A model generated the notes under the pieces. The model saw only the letters and a list, made by a program, of their open reading frames with translations. It was not told the DNA's origin and made no database searches. Shown one piece after another: positions 15,594-23,346 of a DNA stretch of 64,000 bases. Positions within the stretch are counted from its first letter, which is position 1. Each line of letters starts with the position of its first letter. Source of the DNA: Halogranum amylolyticum (GTDB lineage: Archaea > Halobacteriota > Halobacteria > Halobacteriales > Haloferacaceae); the NCBI RefSeq assembly GCF_900110465.1, contig NZ_FODV01000010.1, forward strand, positions 1 through 64,000, read 5' to 3'. The position numbers and the translations under genes were made by a program.

Positions 15594-16001
15594 TTATTCG
15601 TAGTAGGGCTTTCGCTCAATCACATCTGCGAAGCCGACTGACTCGCTCACTTCAGTGACCTCGACAGTTACTCGTTCGCCTTGTTCAGTATCAGGGATGA
15701 TGAGAACGTATCCACGGTCAGTACGGGCAATGCCATCGCCCTGGTCTCCGATGTCTTCGATGTCGACGGTCCGCTGATCCCCTTTCTCTACCGGTGCGAG
15801 GCTCTCCCGATTCTGCACCGCTTCGTGGGTTGACGGAGTGTCATCAGTAGTATCAGTCGCAAAGATAGCCACGCGGTGAACATCACCCACTTGTACATCG
15901 CCTGTTGTCACTTCTTCTTTCGGAACTTCGAGAACGTATGAACCTCTCTGCTCATCCACCTGGGCGCTGAAGAGGCAAAGTAAGTCGTCTGGAATTTGCA
16001 T
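15594..16001 (-). CDS. TRAM-domain RNA-binding protein
   Basis: 135 residues, starting MQIPDDLLCLFSAQV at 16001. The longer frame adds eleven unconserved residues and was not chosen. The N-terminal half is a small beta-rich domain. The C-terminal 60 residues form a TRAM domain: VEKGDQRTVDIEDIGDQGDG, then GYVLIIPDTEQGERV and SVGFADVIER. TRAM domains bind tRNA/RNA and occur as stand-alone RNA chaperone-like proteins in archaea. It is convergent with nothing obvious, and the upstream region is shared with the divergent ArdC-like gene. Confidence 0.85.
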   Translation of the reverse strand: MQIPDDLLCLFSAQVDEQRGSYVLEVPKEEVTTGDVQVGDVHRVAIFATDTTDDTPSTHEAVQNRESLAPVEKGDQRTVDIEDIGDQGDGIARTDRGYVLIIPDTEQGERVTVEVTEVSESVGFADVIERKPYYE

Positions 16002-16144
16002 ATGTAACGCTCGTCTGAGAATCTTGTGGCTCACTCATCTTAACTTGGTGATTAGCAGTACGGAGGACTCGTCTGCGGCATCGTTGTGAGCTCAGGTAGT
16101 GAGGCACTGAGCGGAAGGCTGAGAAACCGCTGCTCGCCGGCGAG

Positions 16145-16171
16145 TTTTTCTGCCCCCGAAGGGTGCGGGGC
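16145..16171 (+). promoter_or_regulatory. Hairpin element A, copy 4
   Basis: TTTTTCTGCCCCCGAAGGGT continues into GCGGGGC, ending 32 nt before the ATG at 16203. Arms and core are identical to copies 1 and 3. Confidence 0.6.
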
Positions 16172-16202
16172 ATTCCAAAACTGGAGTGCTCGCGAGAAAT
16201 TC

Positions 16203-17129
16203 ATGGCGACGAGTGACTATGCAGTGGTGTCGTTCGATGACTCCGACACCCGACGTGACGAGATGCACAGTACCATCGAACAGTGGATTGACGACCTTGT
16301 TGACTCCGTCGACGACGCACAAGCGAGCGCAGAATTTCAGGAGTGGCTTGACGTTCAACGGCAGTTCCACGATTACTCCTACCGGAATACACTGCTCATC
16401 AAGCAGCAGTGTCCCGAGGCCAGTCGCGTCGCCGGGTATCGAACCTGGCAAGCAGAGTTCGACCGCCACGTTGAGGAAGGCGAAAGCGCAATCTGGATCT
16501 GGGCACCCATCATCACCAAGCGGTGTCCCGAGTGTGCAAACTCGCCGAGCTACCACGCCAACACCGACTGTGAGTACGACGCAACACCACCCGAGGAGTG
16601 GTCGAGAGGACTCGTCGGATTCAGACCCGCTCCGGTATTCGACATCTCCCAGACTGACGGCGAACCGCTCCCCGACCTCGAGACGGCCGCAACGGGTGAC
16701 GCTGGCGATCTCGTGTCCCAGCTGACCGACGCGGCTGATGAACTTGGTGTGACGGTCCGAATTGTCCCCGAAGAGGAGTGGTCTCACGGGAGTGCACGCG
16801 GTATCTGCCAGCGATTGAGCCTCGTCGACGTCCAACCACTCGTCGAGGTCAAGGACCGAGCAAACGAAGCCGACCTTGCACGGACGTTGGTTCACGAGTA
16901 CGCGCACGCGCTGTTGCATTTCGACGTCGACGACGACACCGAGCGGGCAAAACGCGAGGTCGAAGCCGAAGCCGTGGCGTACATCGTCGGGCGGTACTGT
17001 GGACTCGATACAAGTGGCTCGGCGTTCTACCTTGCCACGTGGGAGTCAGACGATGCTGACGTGATCCGTGAGCGACTCGGACGGATCAGTCGAACGTCGA
17101 CAGAGATTCTCGCCCTGCTCGAAGAGTGA
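16203..17129 (+). CDS. ArdC-like antirestriction/zincin metallopeptidase-type protein
   Basis: 308 residues from ATG 16203, 32 nt after hairpin element A. The N-terminal part (FHDYSYRNTLLIKQQ ... GYRTWQAEF) matches the ArdC N-terminal ssDNA-binding domain carried by plasmids. A four-Cys insert (CPECANSPSYHANTDC) follows. The C-terminal half contains the zincin motif HEYAHALLH near residue 240 and a downstream EAEAVAYIVGRY helix with the third ligand Glu. ArdC proteins protect incoming DNA from host restriction during conjugation. This is consistent with the plasmid-like surroundings but not proven. Confidence 0.8.
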   Translation: MATSDYAVVSFDDSDTRRDEMHSTIEQWIDDLVDSVDDAQASAEFQEWLDVQRQFHDYSYRNTLLIKQQCPEASRVAGYRTWQAEFDRHVEEGESAIWIWAPIITKRCPECANSPSYHANTDCEYDATPPEEWSRGLVGFRPAPVFDISQTDGEPLPDLETAATGDAGDLVSQLTDAADELGVTVRIVPEEEWSHGSARGICQRLSLVDVQPLVEVKDRANEADLARTLVHEYAHALLHFDVDDDTERAKREVEAEAVAYIVGRYCGLDTSGSAFYLATWESDDADVIRERLGRISRTSTEILALLEE

Positions 17130-17152
17130 ATCAACGCTGGATCAGGACTCAC

Positions 17153-17301
17153 TTAACCAACGCAGCTTTGGCACTGATGTCTTGGTCTTTTCAGGAGGAA
17201 TGCGACAGCCCTCTTATCGACGGGTGAGGTGACGGTGGGGAAACAGGGTATCCAACGTCCTATCTCATTGTAGCCTGAAAAGACCAATCTGTGTTGGTTA
17301 A
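17153..17301. repeat. About 150-bp segment bounded by composite inverted repeats
   Basis: TTAACCAAC (17153-17161) and TGGTCTTTTCAGG (17183-17195) on the left are mirrored by CCTGAAAAGACCA (17274-17286) and GTTGGTTAA (17293-17301) on the right. The left arm carries about 15 extra bases between the two blocks. The segment lies between the ArdC-like gene and the 3' end of an IS6-type remnant and holds no gene. It may be a MITE-like derivative or the broken IS end. Confidence 0.45.
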
Positions 17302-17475
17302 CACAACGGTGACCCATGTTCGATTCCCCACCAACGCCAGATCAGTCCCGTGACGTTCGAACAACGCGACGTCAAGGATTACCTTTGTGTCGAGGTCTGT
17401 TGCAGCGTATAACCAAGAGCGCTTTCCGTTGATTTTGACAGCGGTCTCGTCAACTGCGACCCGCCTCGGCTGCGC

Positions 17476-17530
17476 CGTCACCAGAACGCGGTGCGTTCTG
17501 GTTGGCTCACGAGAGCGAAGCTCTCGGGAA
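17476..17530. repeat. Double-hairpin mini-element 2 (55 nt) inside IS6 remnant
   Basis: Two stem-loops: CCAGAACGC/GCGTTCTGG (17481-17489, 17493-17501) and CGAGAGC/GCTCTCG (17510-17516, 17520-17526). CGTC occurs at its left end (17476-17479) and directly after it (17531-17534), resembling a 4-bp target duplication. It aligns with the insert at 17684-17741. Confidence 0.6.
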
Positions 17531-17683
17531 CGTCGGCGGGTCTGCAACGCTGTCAGCCAACCGATGTACCCACTGGGAAATTGCTTGAAATAATCGCTCT
17601 ACGCCGAGGAGTCGAAGAATCGCTTCTGTCGCCTTGAGTGGCAAACCGGCAGCGTGGAGGTGGACGGCGAACGCCCTGACGGG

Positions 17684-17741
17684 CATCCCCCAGAACGCTT
17701 TGCATTCTGGTATACGAACGAGACACGGAGCGTCTCGTTAA
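17684..17741. repeat. Double-hairpin mini-element 1 (58 nt) inside IS6 remnant
   Basis: Two stem-loops in the same order as mini-element 2: CCAGAACGC/GCATTCTGG (17690-17698, 17702-17710, one G-T wobble) and AACGAGAC/GTCTCGTT (17717-17724, 17732-17739). It begins CATC and is followed by CGTC at 17742-17745. It splits codons of the transposase and shifts the frame by one. Confidence 0.6.
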
Positions 17742-18090
17742 CGTCGCCGTCCGCTCCCGCTGCCAACATTCAAGCGTAGCTGTATCTACACTCTCTTTGA
17801 GCAGGTTTGAGAGTAGCATAGATCACTACTCTTCGACCTGCTCGTTCCTTATCTAGACAGTGCCATCGATTCTATTAGTCAACTAGGTCGACCACTCTCC
17901 TTTGCCGAATCTGGGTCGTGGCTACAGCCACTCGAGTCTCACTGTGAGCCTCTGAGTATGTGAAGAATTCCTGCTTGAGAGGTTAGTTGTAGGGACGAGC
18001 GACCCGAAGACTCAATAACTGGGCAATCACTGCAGATTCGATAGACAGACCAATTAATACATTTTGGGAGGGTACGTCTTTGTAACCAGT

Positions 18091-18957
18091 GTGTTGCAGA
18101 ATCACGTCATACCAAACAATAGGCTAATCGAGCTACTTGATTCCCCTTTAGGCACGAGCCCTACCGAGTTCGACCTTCTGGCATTCTTTCTCGTTGGTCT
18201 TCTCGGCGGTGCTCATTGCATTGGAATGTGTGGTCCATTGGTCACAACCTATGCAGAGCGAATGGCAAAGACAGCAAGTTGGGATGGAGCGCTCACACTC
18301 TACGAAGTTCGACAACACGGGCTGTTCAATTTCGGGCGAACCATCGGGTACGCAATTCTCGGCGGGGTATTCGGATTTCTTGGAGCCGTACTGTATGGAA
18401 CCGTCGAACTAGCAGGAGTAATACGCCCGGTTCAGGGTGGTGTCGGTATCATCACTGGGACGCTAGTCATCCTCATGGGTGCGACACGTCTCGTTGGGTA
18501 TCACCAAGGAGCCTTTGAAACAGCCCTCTCGAGAAGTGGGATCGGATCTATCTTTGCCCGAAGTTACACCGCAATTTCGTCACGAATCGATCAGTGGGTC
18601 GATGGCATTGGTATCGTCGGCCTCGGGGCACTCCATGGACTTTTACCCTGTATGTTGCTCTACCCAGCGTTTCTCTACGTCTTTGCTCAGGGATCCCCTA
18701 TCTACGGGATAGTGGCGCTCACAGCGCTTGGTCTCGGAACAATCCCGACTCTCTTTCTCTATGGAACAGTTATCCAATCAGTTACCGCCCGGCAACGACA
18801 TATCGTGCACTATGGTCTCGGCATTCTATTTGTTTGCATGGGATATGTGCTGGTTGCAATGGGCGCGACACGATTCGGCATCAATCTTCCAATGATCGAC
18901 ATCCCGATTTACCAACCACTTGAAACAGCCACCTTTCGCTCCACTATCCCCCTATGA
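18091..18957 (+). CDS. DsbD_2/TauE-SafE-type membrane protein linked to a copper ATPase
   Basis: About 288 residues from GTG 18091; a TTG at 18064 would add nine residues. The first helix carries LLGGAHCIGMCGPLV, the Cys-containing motif of the DsbD_2 (UreH/CcdA-like) family, followed by five further helices, e.g. GIGIVGLGALHGLLPCMLLY with a second conserved Cys. Such proteins sit in the membrane beside CcoI/CopA-type ATPases and assist metal or thiol handling during cytochrome oxidase assembly. Its TGA overlaps the ATG of the ATPase gene (ATGA), so the two are translationally coupled. A TTAATACA TATA-like box lies at about 18054. Confidence 0.8.
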   Translation: MLQNHVIPNNRLIELLDSPLGTSPTEFDLLAFFLVGLLGGAHCIGMCGPLVTTYAERMAKTASWDGALTLYEVRQHGLFNFGRTIGYAILGGVFGFLGAVLYGTVELAGVIRPVQGGVGIITGTLVILMGATRLVGYHQGAFETALSRSGIGSIFARSYTAISSRIDQWVDGIGIVGLGALHGLLPCMLLYPAFLYVFAQGSPIYGIVALTALGLGTIPTLFLYGTVIQSVTARQRHIVHYGLGILFVCMGYVLVAMGATRFGINLPMIDIPIYQPLETATFRSTIPL

Positions 18958-21326
18958 CTACGTGTACGCTTTGTGACCTCCCGGTTCGAAGTCAGGCGGT
19001 TACTGACGCGAGCGTTGCTGGAACGTTCTGTTGTCGTGGCTGTCTCGAGATTTATCAGCTTGTGGGTGATACTGAGAAAACCGAACTCTCAGTCGGGGAT
19101 CTCCAACAACGGCTCGAATCCAGTGACGACGAACTCGAGGTTCCTGAGGACCAAGAGACAGCGTACCTTTCTGTCGATGGAATGCATTGTAAGACCTGTG
19201 AGGGATTTCTCGAACTCCTTGCAACCGAGAGCGATGCGGTGTCCGATGCACAAGCAAGTTACTCAACGGAGATGGTACAGGTAACATACGACCCAGCAAA
19301 AACCACGCCAACCAATCTGACCGACATCATTAGTCAGTTCGGATACCACGCAACGCTCCCGAACGAGGAAGACGATGAAAGTGAGGAGCGGATCGAATTT
19401 AGCAAGTATCGGGCAGTCATCGCTGCCATCCTCATGATGCCGGTCATGGCACCCTATATTCTGTTTATCTACCCTGTGTATCTTGGTATCTACCCGGAGA
19501 GTTTCTTATACGGATCGAACATCGTTTCGATGGTTTTCGGGCCGCTTGCCGTCTGGAGTACACTAATCGTGCTTGGACTTGGCTATCCCATCTTCCGTGG
19601 TGCATACGTGAGCCTTCGAGTTGGCCAACCGAATATGGACGTCTTGATTGCGATTGCCGTACTTGCTGCGTACCTCTACTCGCTTGGAAGCTATCTCATG
19701 GGCCAGCGCGACCCATACTTCGACGTCGCTGTGATGGTGTTGGTTGTGGTTACCATTGGGAACCATCTCGAATCGAGAGTCAAGCAAGAAGCGCTCGGGA
19801 ATCGATCTGCACTCACCAAATCCCGAGTTACCGAAGCTCGGCGCTTGCTTGAGGACGGAGCTACCGAACAGATTTCGACTAGCGAATGTGCAGCTGGTGA
19901 CCAGCTCCTGGTCAAGGCCGGTGAACGAATCCCGGTTGACGGAACAGTCATCGAAGGATCGGGTGCTGTCGACGAAGCCCTCGTGACAGGAGAATCGATT
20001 CCGCAGTCAAAGTCCGTTGGTGACAATCTTCTCGGCGGTACAGTGCTTACTGACAATGCACTGATTGTCGAAGTCGGAGCAGATGCAAGCAGCACAATCG
20101 ATCGTCTTGTTGAGCTTTTATGGGACGTTCAAAGCTCTGACTCTGGTATCCAACGTATTGTCAATCGCTTTGCTGTTGTGTTCGTCCCACTTGTTCTTGT
20201 TCTTGCCGTTAGCACAACTGGTCTCTGGCTGGTCTTGGGAAACTCACTCAGCACCGCTATCATGGCTGGCGTCTCTGTACTCGTTATTTCTTGTCCCTGC
20301 TCACTGGGGATTGCGACGCCGTTAGCGCTGACGTCGGGCACTCGCGATGCCTCCGACGAGGGAATCCTCGTTGTCAACGAGAATGTCCTAGAGCAGATCG
20401 ACGAGACCGATATTATTGTCTTCGACAAAACGGGGACATTGACAACTGGTGAGATGTCGGTCGATGATGTATACGGCGAGCGGACCGAAACAGTACTAGC
20501 CCGCGCGGCTGCCGTCGAACGTCGATCAAACCATCCAATTGCGGCGGCGATTGACGACGCAGCACCATCCACCACATCGACGGTCACAAACTTTGAACGT
20601 AACGACCGCAGTGTTTCAGCACTCGTTGATGGAACACGTGTGACTGTCGGGCATCCGAATTCGTTCACAGCTGACGACTGGATCGTTCCGTCTGCGATCC
20701 AGCAAGCGATCGAGGCCGCTTACGAGGATGGAGCACATCCGACAGCTGTCGGGTGGGATGAGACCGTTAAAGGAATCATTACGATTCGGGATACACCTCG
20801 TAAAGAGTGGCAAACAGTTATCTCGCAGTTATCGGAGGATGATCGTGAACTTGTTGTCCTCACGGGTGACGATGAACGAATGGCCCAGCGGTTCGAAGCG
20901 CATCCAGTGATCGGTCACGTCTTCGCTGGCGTCCGACCTGAGTCCAAGGAGATGATTGTTCGAGGCTTGCGAGAGCGCGGTACGGTGACGATGGTCGGTG
21001 ACGGGACGAATGATGCACCTGCGTTGGCGAGTGCAGATCTTGGCATCGCACTCGCCAGCGGAACTGAAATTGCAGTTGATGCAGCCGACGCAGTTATCAT
21101 GGATGATCAGCTTACATCCCTCTCGACGATTTTCGAACTCGCGCAGTCGACACGACGACGCATCAAACAGAATCTTATCTGGGCAGCAGGCTATAATGCA
21201 ATTGCCATTCCGCTTGCAATTACGGGTTACATCAATCCCCTAATTGCCGCGCTCTGTATGGCGATTAGCAGTCTCATTGTCATCTTCAACTCAAAGAGAC
21301 GACTTCTCAAATCGGCGGGCTCCTAA
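18954..21326 (+). CDS. Heavy-metal (Cu-type) P1B ATPase
   Basis: 790 residues. The N-terminus has a cysteine-rich metal-binding domain (CTLCDLP at 4-10, CCRGC at 26-30) as in CcoI/FixI-type pumps, then an HMA domain with GMHCKTC (76-82). Membrane helices follow, the actuator motif TGES (345-348), the translocation motif CPC (447-449), the phosphorylation site DKTGT (D491), the SNHP motif and the hinge GDGTNDAPAL. The CPC and N-terminal cysteines predict Cu(I) transport. With the preceding DsbD-like protein it resembles the gene pair that supplies copper to haem-copper oxidases rather than a simple resistance pump. Confidence 0.93.
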   Translation: MTTCTLCDLPVRSQAVTDASVAGTFCCRGCLEIYQLVGDTEKTELSVGDLQQRLESSDDELEVPEDQETAYLSVDGMHCKTCEGFLELLATESDAVSDAQASYSTEMVQVTYDPAKTTPTNLTDIISQFGYHATLPNEEDDESEERIEFSKYRAVIAAILMMPVMAPYILFIYPVYLGIYPESFLYGSNIVSMVFGPLAVWSTLIVLGLGYPIFRGAYVSLRVGQPNMDVLIAIAVLAAYLYSLGSYLMGQRDPYFDVAVMVLVVVTIGNHLESRVKQEALGNRSALTKSRVTEARRLLEDGATEQISTSECAAGDQLLVKAGERIPVDGTVIEGSGAVDEALVTGESIPQSKSVGDNLLGGTVLTDNALIVEVGADASSTIDRLVELLWDVQSSDSGIQRIVNRFAVVFVPLVLVLAVSTTGLWLVLGNSLSTAIMAGVSVLVISCPCSLGIATPLALTSGTRDASDEGILVVNENVLEQIDETDIIVFDKTGTLTTGEMSVDDVYGERTETVLARAAAVERRSNHPIAAAIDDAAPSTTSTVTNFERNDRSVSALVDGTRVTVGHPNSFTADDWIVPSAIQQAIEAAYEDGAHPTAVGWDETVKGIITIRDTPRKEWQTVISQLSEDDRELVVLTGDDERMAQRFEAHPVIGHVFAGVRPESKEMIVRGLRERGTVTMVGDGTNDAPALASADLGIALASGTEIAVDAADAVIMDDQLTSLSTIFELAQSTRRRIKQNLIWAAGYNAIAIPLAITGYINPLIAALCMAISSLIVIFNSKRRLLKSAGS

Positions 21327-21965
21327 TTTGTTCTCTCGATTAGCTGGAAATAGTGCGGTGAGTATTACCTGTACTAGCCGGTATACCCTGTAAGAATCGG
21401 AGTTACAACGGCAACACGGTGTGTAGTGAGGTTCTCGATTTTTCCGCAATCACCACTGTCCCGTGGAGGCTCAGCTCGAAGACCTGTTTTCACGTCCAAT
21501 TTCGTCTGTATCAGCTTCTCACGCCGGATTTGGCACATCTGGTTACCACTCGAAAGTAGGATTAACGAACTACGCTCATATGTAGCACATTGTTGATTTC
21601 AGAGAGTCGCTTTGGCAGTATGTTTGAGTGCTTCTCGACCGGATTTCTCGAAGAGTTCGCTCGTAGCTAGAAGGCACGGAAATACTGTGTCAAATTGTCC
21701 TTTGAGACGCCTCAATGCGGCGAGAGCCACCGTCGCGCCAGCAAACCTGTTGAAGCAGGTCCACTACGAGCGATTCCGAGCTAAATACATCCAGCGGAAT
21801 CATTCGTATCGGACACCGCTAAGTGCGGTGTCCGTGCCTTTTTCGATTCTAGACCAACAGGTGAACTGTATCCACAATCTCCTACAGAAGAGCGTCGAGC
21901 GTAATTGCGTCCTCAGAGTGTATCGACACCTCGGCGAATCTCTCTAAGAGACAAGTGGTACCAGG
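21327..21965. other. Gene-poor interval with decayed insertion-sequence debris
   Basis: No convincing gene. A hairpin CGGACACCGC/GCGGTGTCCG lies at about 21808-21832. The last 60 bases (GTAATTGCGTCCTCAGAG and following, near 21901) resemble the sequence next to the TnpB remnant at 45700, so an IS200/IS605-type end is probably present. The 111-codon frame at 21612 has no recognisable content. Confidence 0.4.
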
Positions 21966-22568
21966 TCAGTCGTGGCCCTCCGGCATCAACATCGCGTCGA
22001 CGTACTCGGACGCAGTCTGTCTGGCCGTTGGGAGTGCGGTGTCGTCCAGTACGACCGCTCGCGTCCGTGCTCCGTCGACGATCGTCATCAACGCACGCGT
22101 CACGTGATCGGCGTCGACGTCGTCGAACACGCCTTCGTCGATACCGTGGTTGATTACTGCTTTGAGCATATATCGAATGTAGTCGTCGTTCTGTCGGAAC
22201 CGATCTCGGAACGTCTCCTTGTATGGTGCTTGGCTCCGCATCTCCAGTATCGCGACCAAGAGGTCCCGATTTTCCTCGGGTGTCACGAGGAGTTCGTCGA
22301 GCAGAATCTCTAGCCGCCGCTCAGGATCCGTCGTCTCGATGCTACGTATCGAGTCGACGAACTGCTCAAGGAGGTAATCGAGAAACGCGACGAGAAGGTC
22401 ATCCTTCGTATCGTAGTAATAGTGAATAGCAGCAGTCGATTTCCCGTACTCCTCGGCGATCCGTTTGATTGTCAGATCGGCGTAGCCGTAGTTGCGAAGC
22501 GCCCGATAGGTAGCCTGCATAATCGCCTCGGTCGGCTCCGAGAAGGTACGTTCCGTGGGGTCGGTCAT
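21966..22568 (-). CDS. TetR/AcrR-family transcriptional regulator
   Basis: 200 residues. The N-terminal HTH is AIMQATYRALRNYGYADLTI, then KRIAEEYGKSTAAIHYYYDT, the typical TetR recognition helix with the Y-x-Y-Y-x-x-K ending. The C-terminal helical domain is the ligand-binding/dimer part. It is divergent from a second TetR gene at 22747 with which it shares about 40% of its DNA-binding domain by eye. The spacer contains the palindrome at 22715. It may repress itself and the efflux operon. Confidence 0.9.
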   Translation of the reverse strand: MTDPTERTFSEPTEAIMQATYRALRNYGYADLTIKRIAEEYGKSTAAIHYYYDTKDDLLVAFLDYLLEQFVDSIRSIETTDPERRLEILLDELLVTPEENRDLLVAILEMRSQAPYKETFRDRFRQNDDYIRYMLKAVINHGIDEGVFDDVDADHVTRALMTIVDGARTRAVVLDDTALPTARQTASEYVDAMLMPEGHD

Positions 22569-22714
22569 TACACAACGAGTTTGTCGAGAGGCAGATAACA
22601 GTTTTGACCGGGTAGTTGGGAGATGCAGAGAGAAACTCGAGTAAATGGTTCGGGTATCGCTTGTCGCGTCTCAAGGGACCCGGTGGCGATACCCTCATAG
22701 TCCGAAGCCTTTTG

Positions 22715-22728
22715 ACTAACTAGTTAGT
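22715..22728. promoter_or_regulatory. TetR-type operator, copy 1 (ACTAACTAGTTAGT)
   Basis: A perfect 14-bp palindrome 19 bp before the ATG at 22747, in front of the TetR-MATE operon and within the divergent spacer. A 12/14 copy followed by the same TAAGTA-like bases is at 26062-26075. Confidence 0.65.
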
Positions 22729-22746
22729 AAGTATGGGTAACGACTA

Positions 22747-23346
22747 ATGGATGACGACCCAACCACAGAGATTTTGGAGGCGACCTATCGCGCCCTTTGC
22801 CAGCATGGATACGCAAATCTCACAGTCGGGGATATCGCTGCTGAGGCGGAGCGAAGCAAATCACTGGTTCACTACTATTACGGTAGCAAGGCAAACCTAT
22901 TTAGCGAGTTCCTCCGGTTTCTATACAACGAATATACGACTCAGCTCACGTCGATTGAGGACGAACCACCGCGTGAACAGCTGTTTTCTATCCTCGACAT
23001 CGTGCTCTCTGACGACGAGACGACTCCCAGCCAAGAGTTGCGGACGGCGATGCTTGAGGTGAAGGTACAGGCGCCCTACGACGACGCGATTCAGGCGCGA
23101 CTAAGGAGATTCGATGACTTCCTCTTCGAGCGAGTCCAAGAGATCATCATCGCCGGTGTCGACGCAGGTGAGTTCGCTGACGACGTCAACCCGACTGTCG
23201 CCGCCGAGTTCTTTGTGACGACAATTACAGGGGCGCACACGCGCCGCGTTGCTGTCGGCTACCCATCAGAACGGCTCTACGAACCGATAACGCGGTATGT
23301 TGAGACACACCTACTCGCAGCCGAGACTACGGGGGACCCACGCTGA
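22747..23346 (+). CDS. TetR/AcrR-family regulator of the MATE exporter
   Basis: 199 residues starting MDDDPTTEILEATYRALCQH. The HTH continues GYANLTVGDIAAEAERSKSL and VHYYYGSKANLFSEFL. Its TGA overlaps the ATG of the MATE gene (ATGATGG region, 23343-23348), so regulator and pump are one operon. The perfect palindrome at 22715-22728 is in position to block the promoter. TetR repressors usually release DNA when bound by a substrate of the pump. Confidence 0.9.
   Translation: MDDDPTTEILEATYRALCQHGYANLTVGDIAAEAERSKSLVHYYYGSKANLFSEFLRFLYNEYTTQLTSIEDEPPREQLFSILDIVLSDDETTPSQELRTAMLEVKVQAPYDDAIQARLRRFDDFLFERVQEIIIAGVDAGEFADDVNPTVAAEFFVTTITGAHTRRVAVGYPSERLYEPITRYVETHLLAAETTGDPR

Larger units (their letters stand above)
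17330..17819 (-). pseudogene. IS6-family transposase remnant interrupted by two mini-inserts
   Basis: Read on the minus strand from ATG 17819, the pieces are MLLSNLLKESVDTATLECWQ, RAFAVHLHAAGLPLKATEAI, LFQAISQWVHRLADSVADPP and RRVAVDETAVKINGKRSWLY, then DLDTKVILDVALFERHGTD. These follow one another as in IS6-type transposases. The C-terminal half with the second Asp and Glu of the DDE triad is gone. The reading frame is broken by two related inserts, 17684-17741 (58 nt) and 17476-17530 (55 nt). Without them the frame would be continuous. Confidence 0.8.

Noticed and set aside
21612..21947. 111-codon frame in the gap after the copper ATPase
   Set aside because: No family features, and the 3' part belongs to an IS end repeated at 45700.
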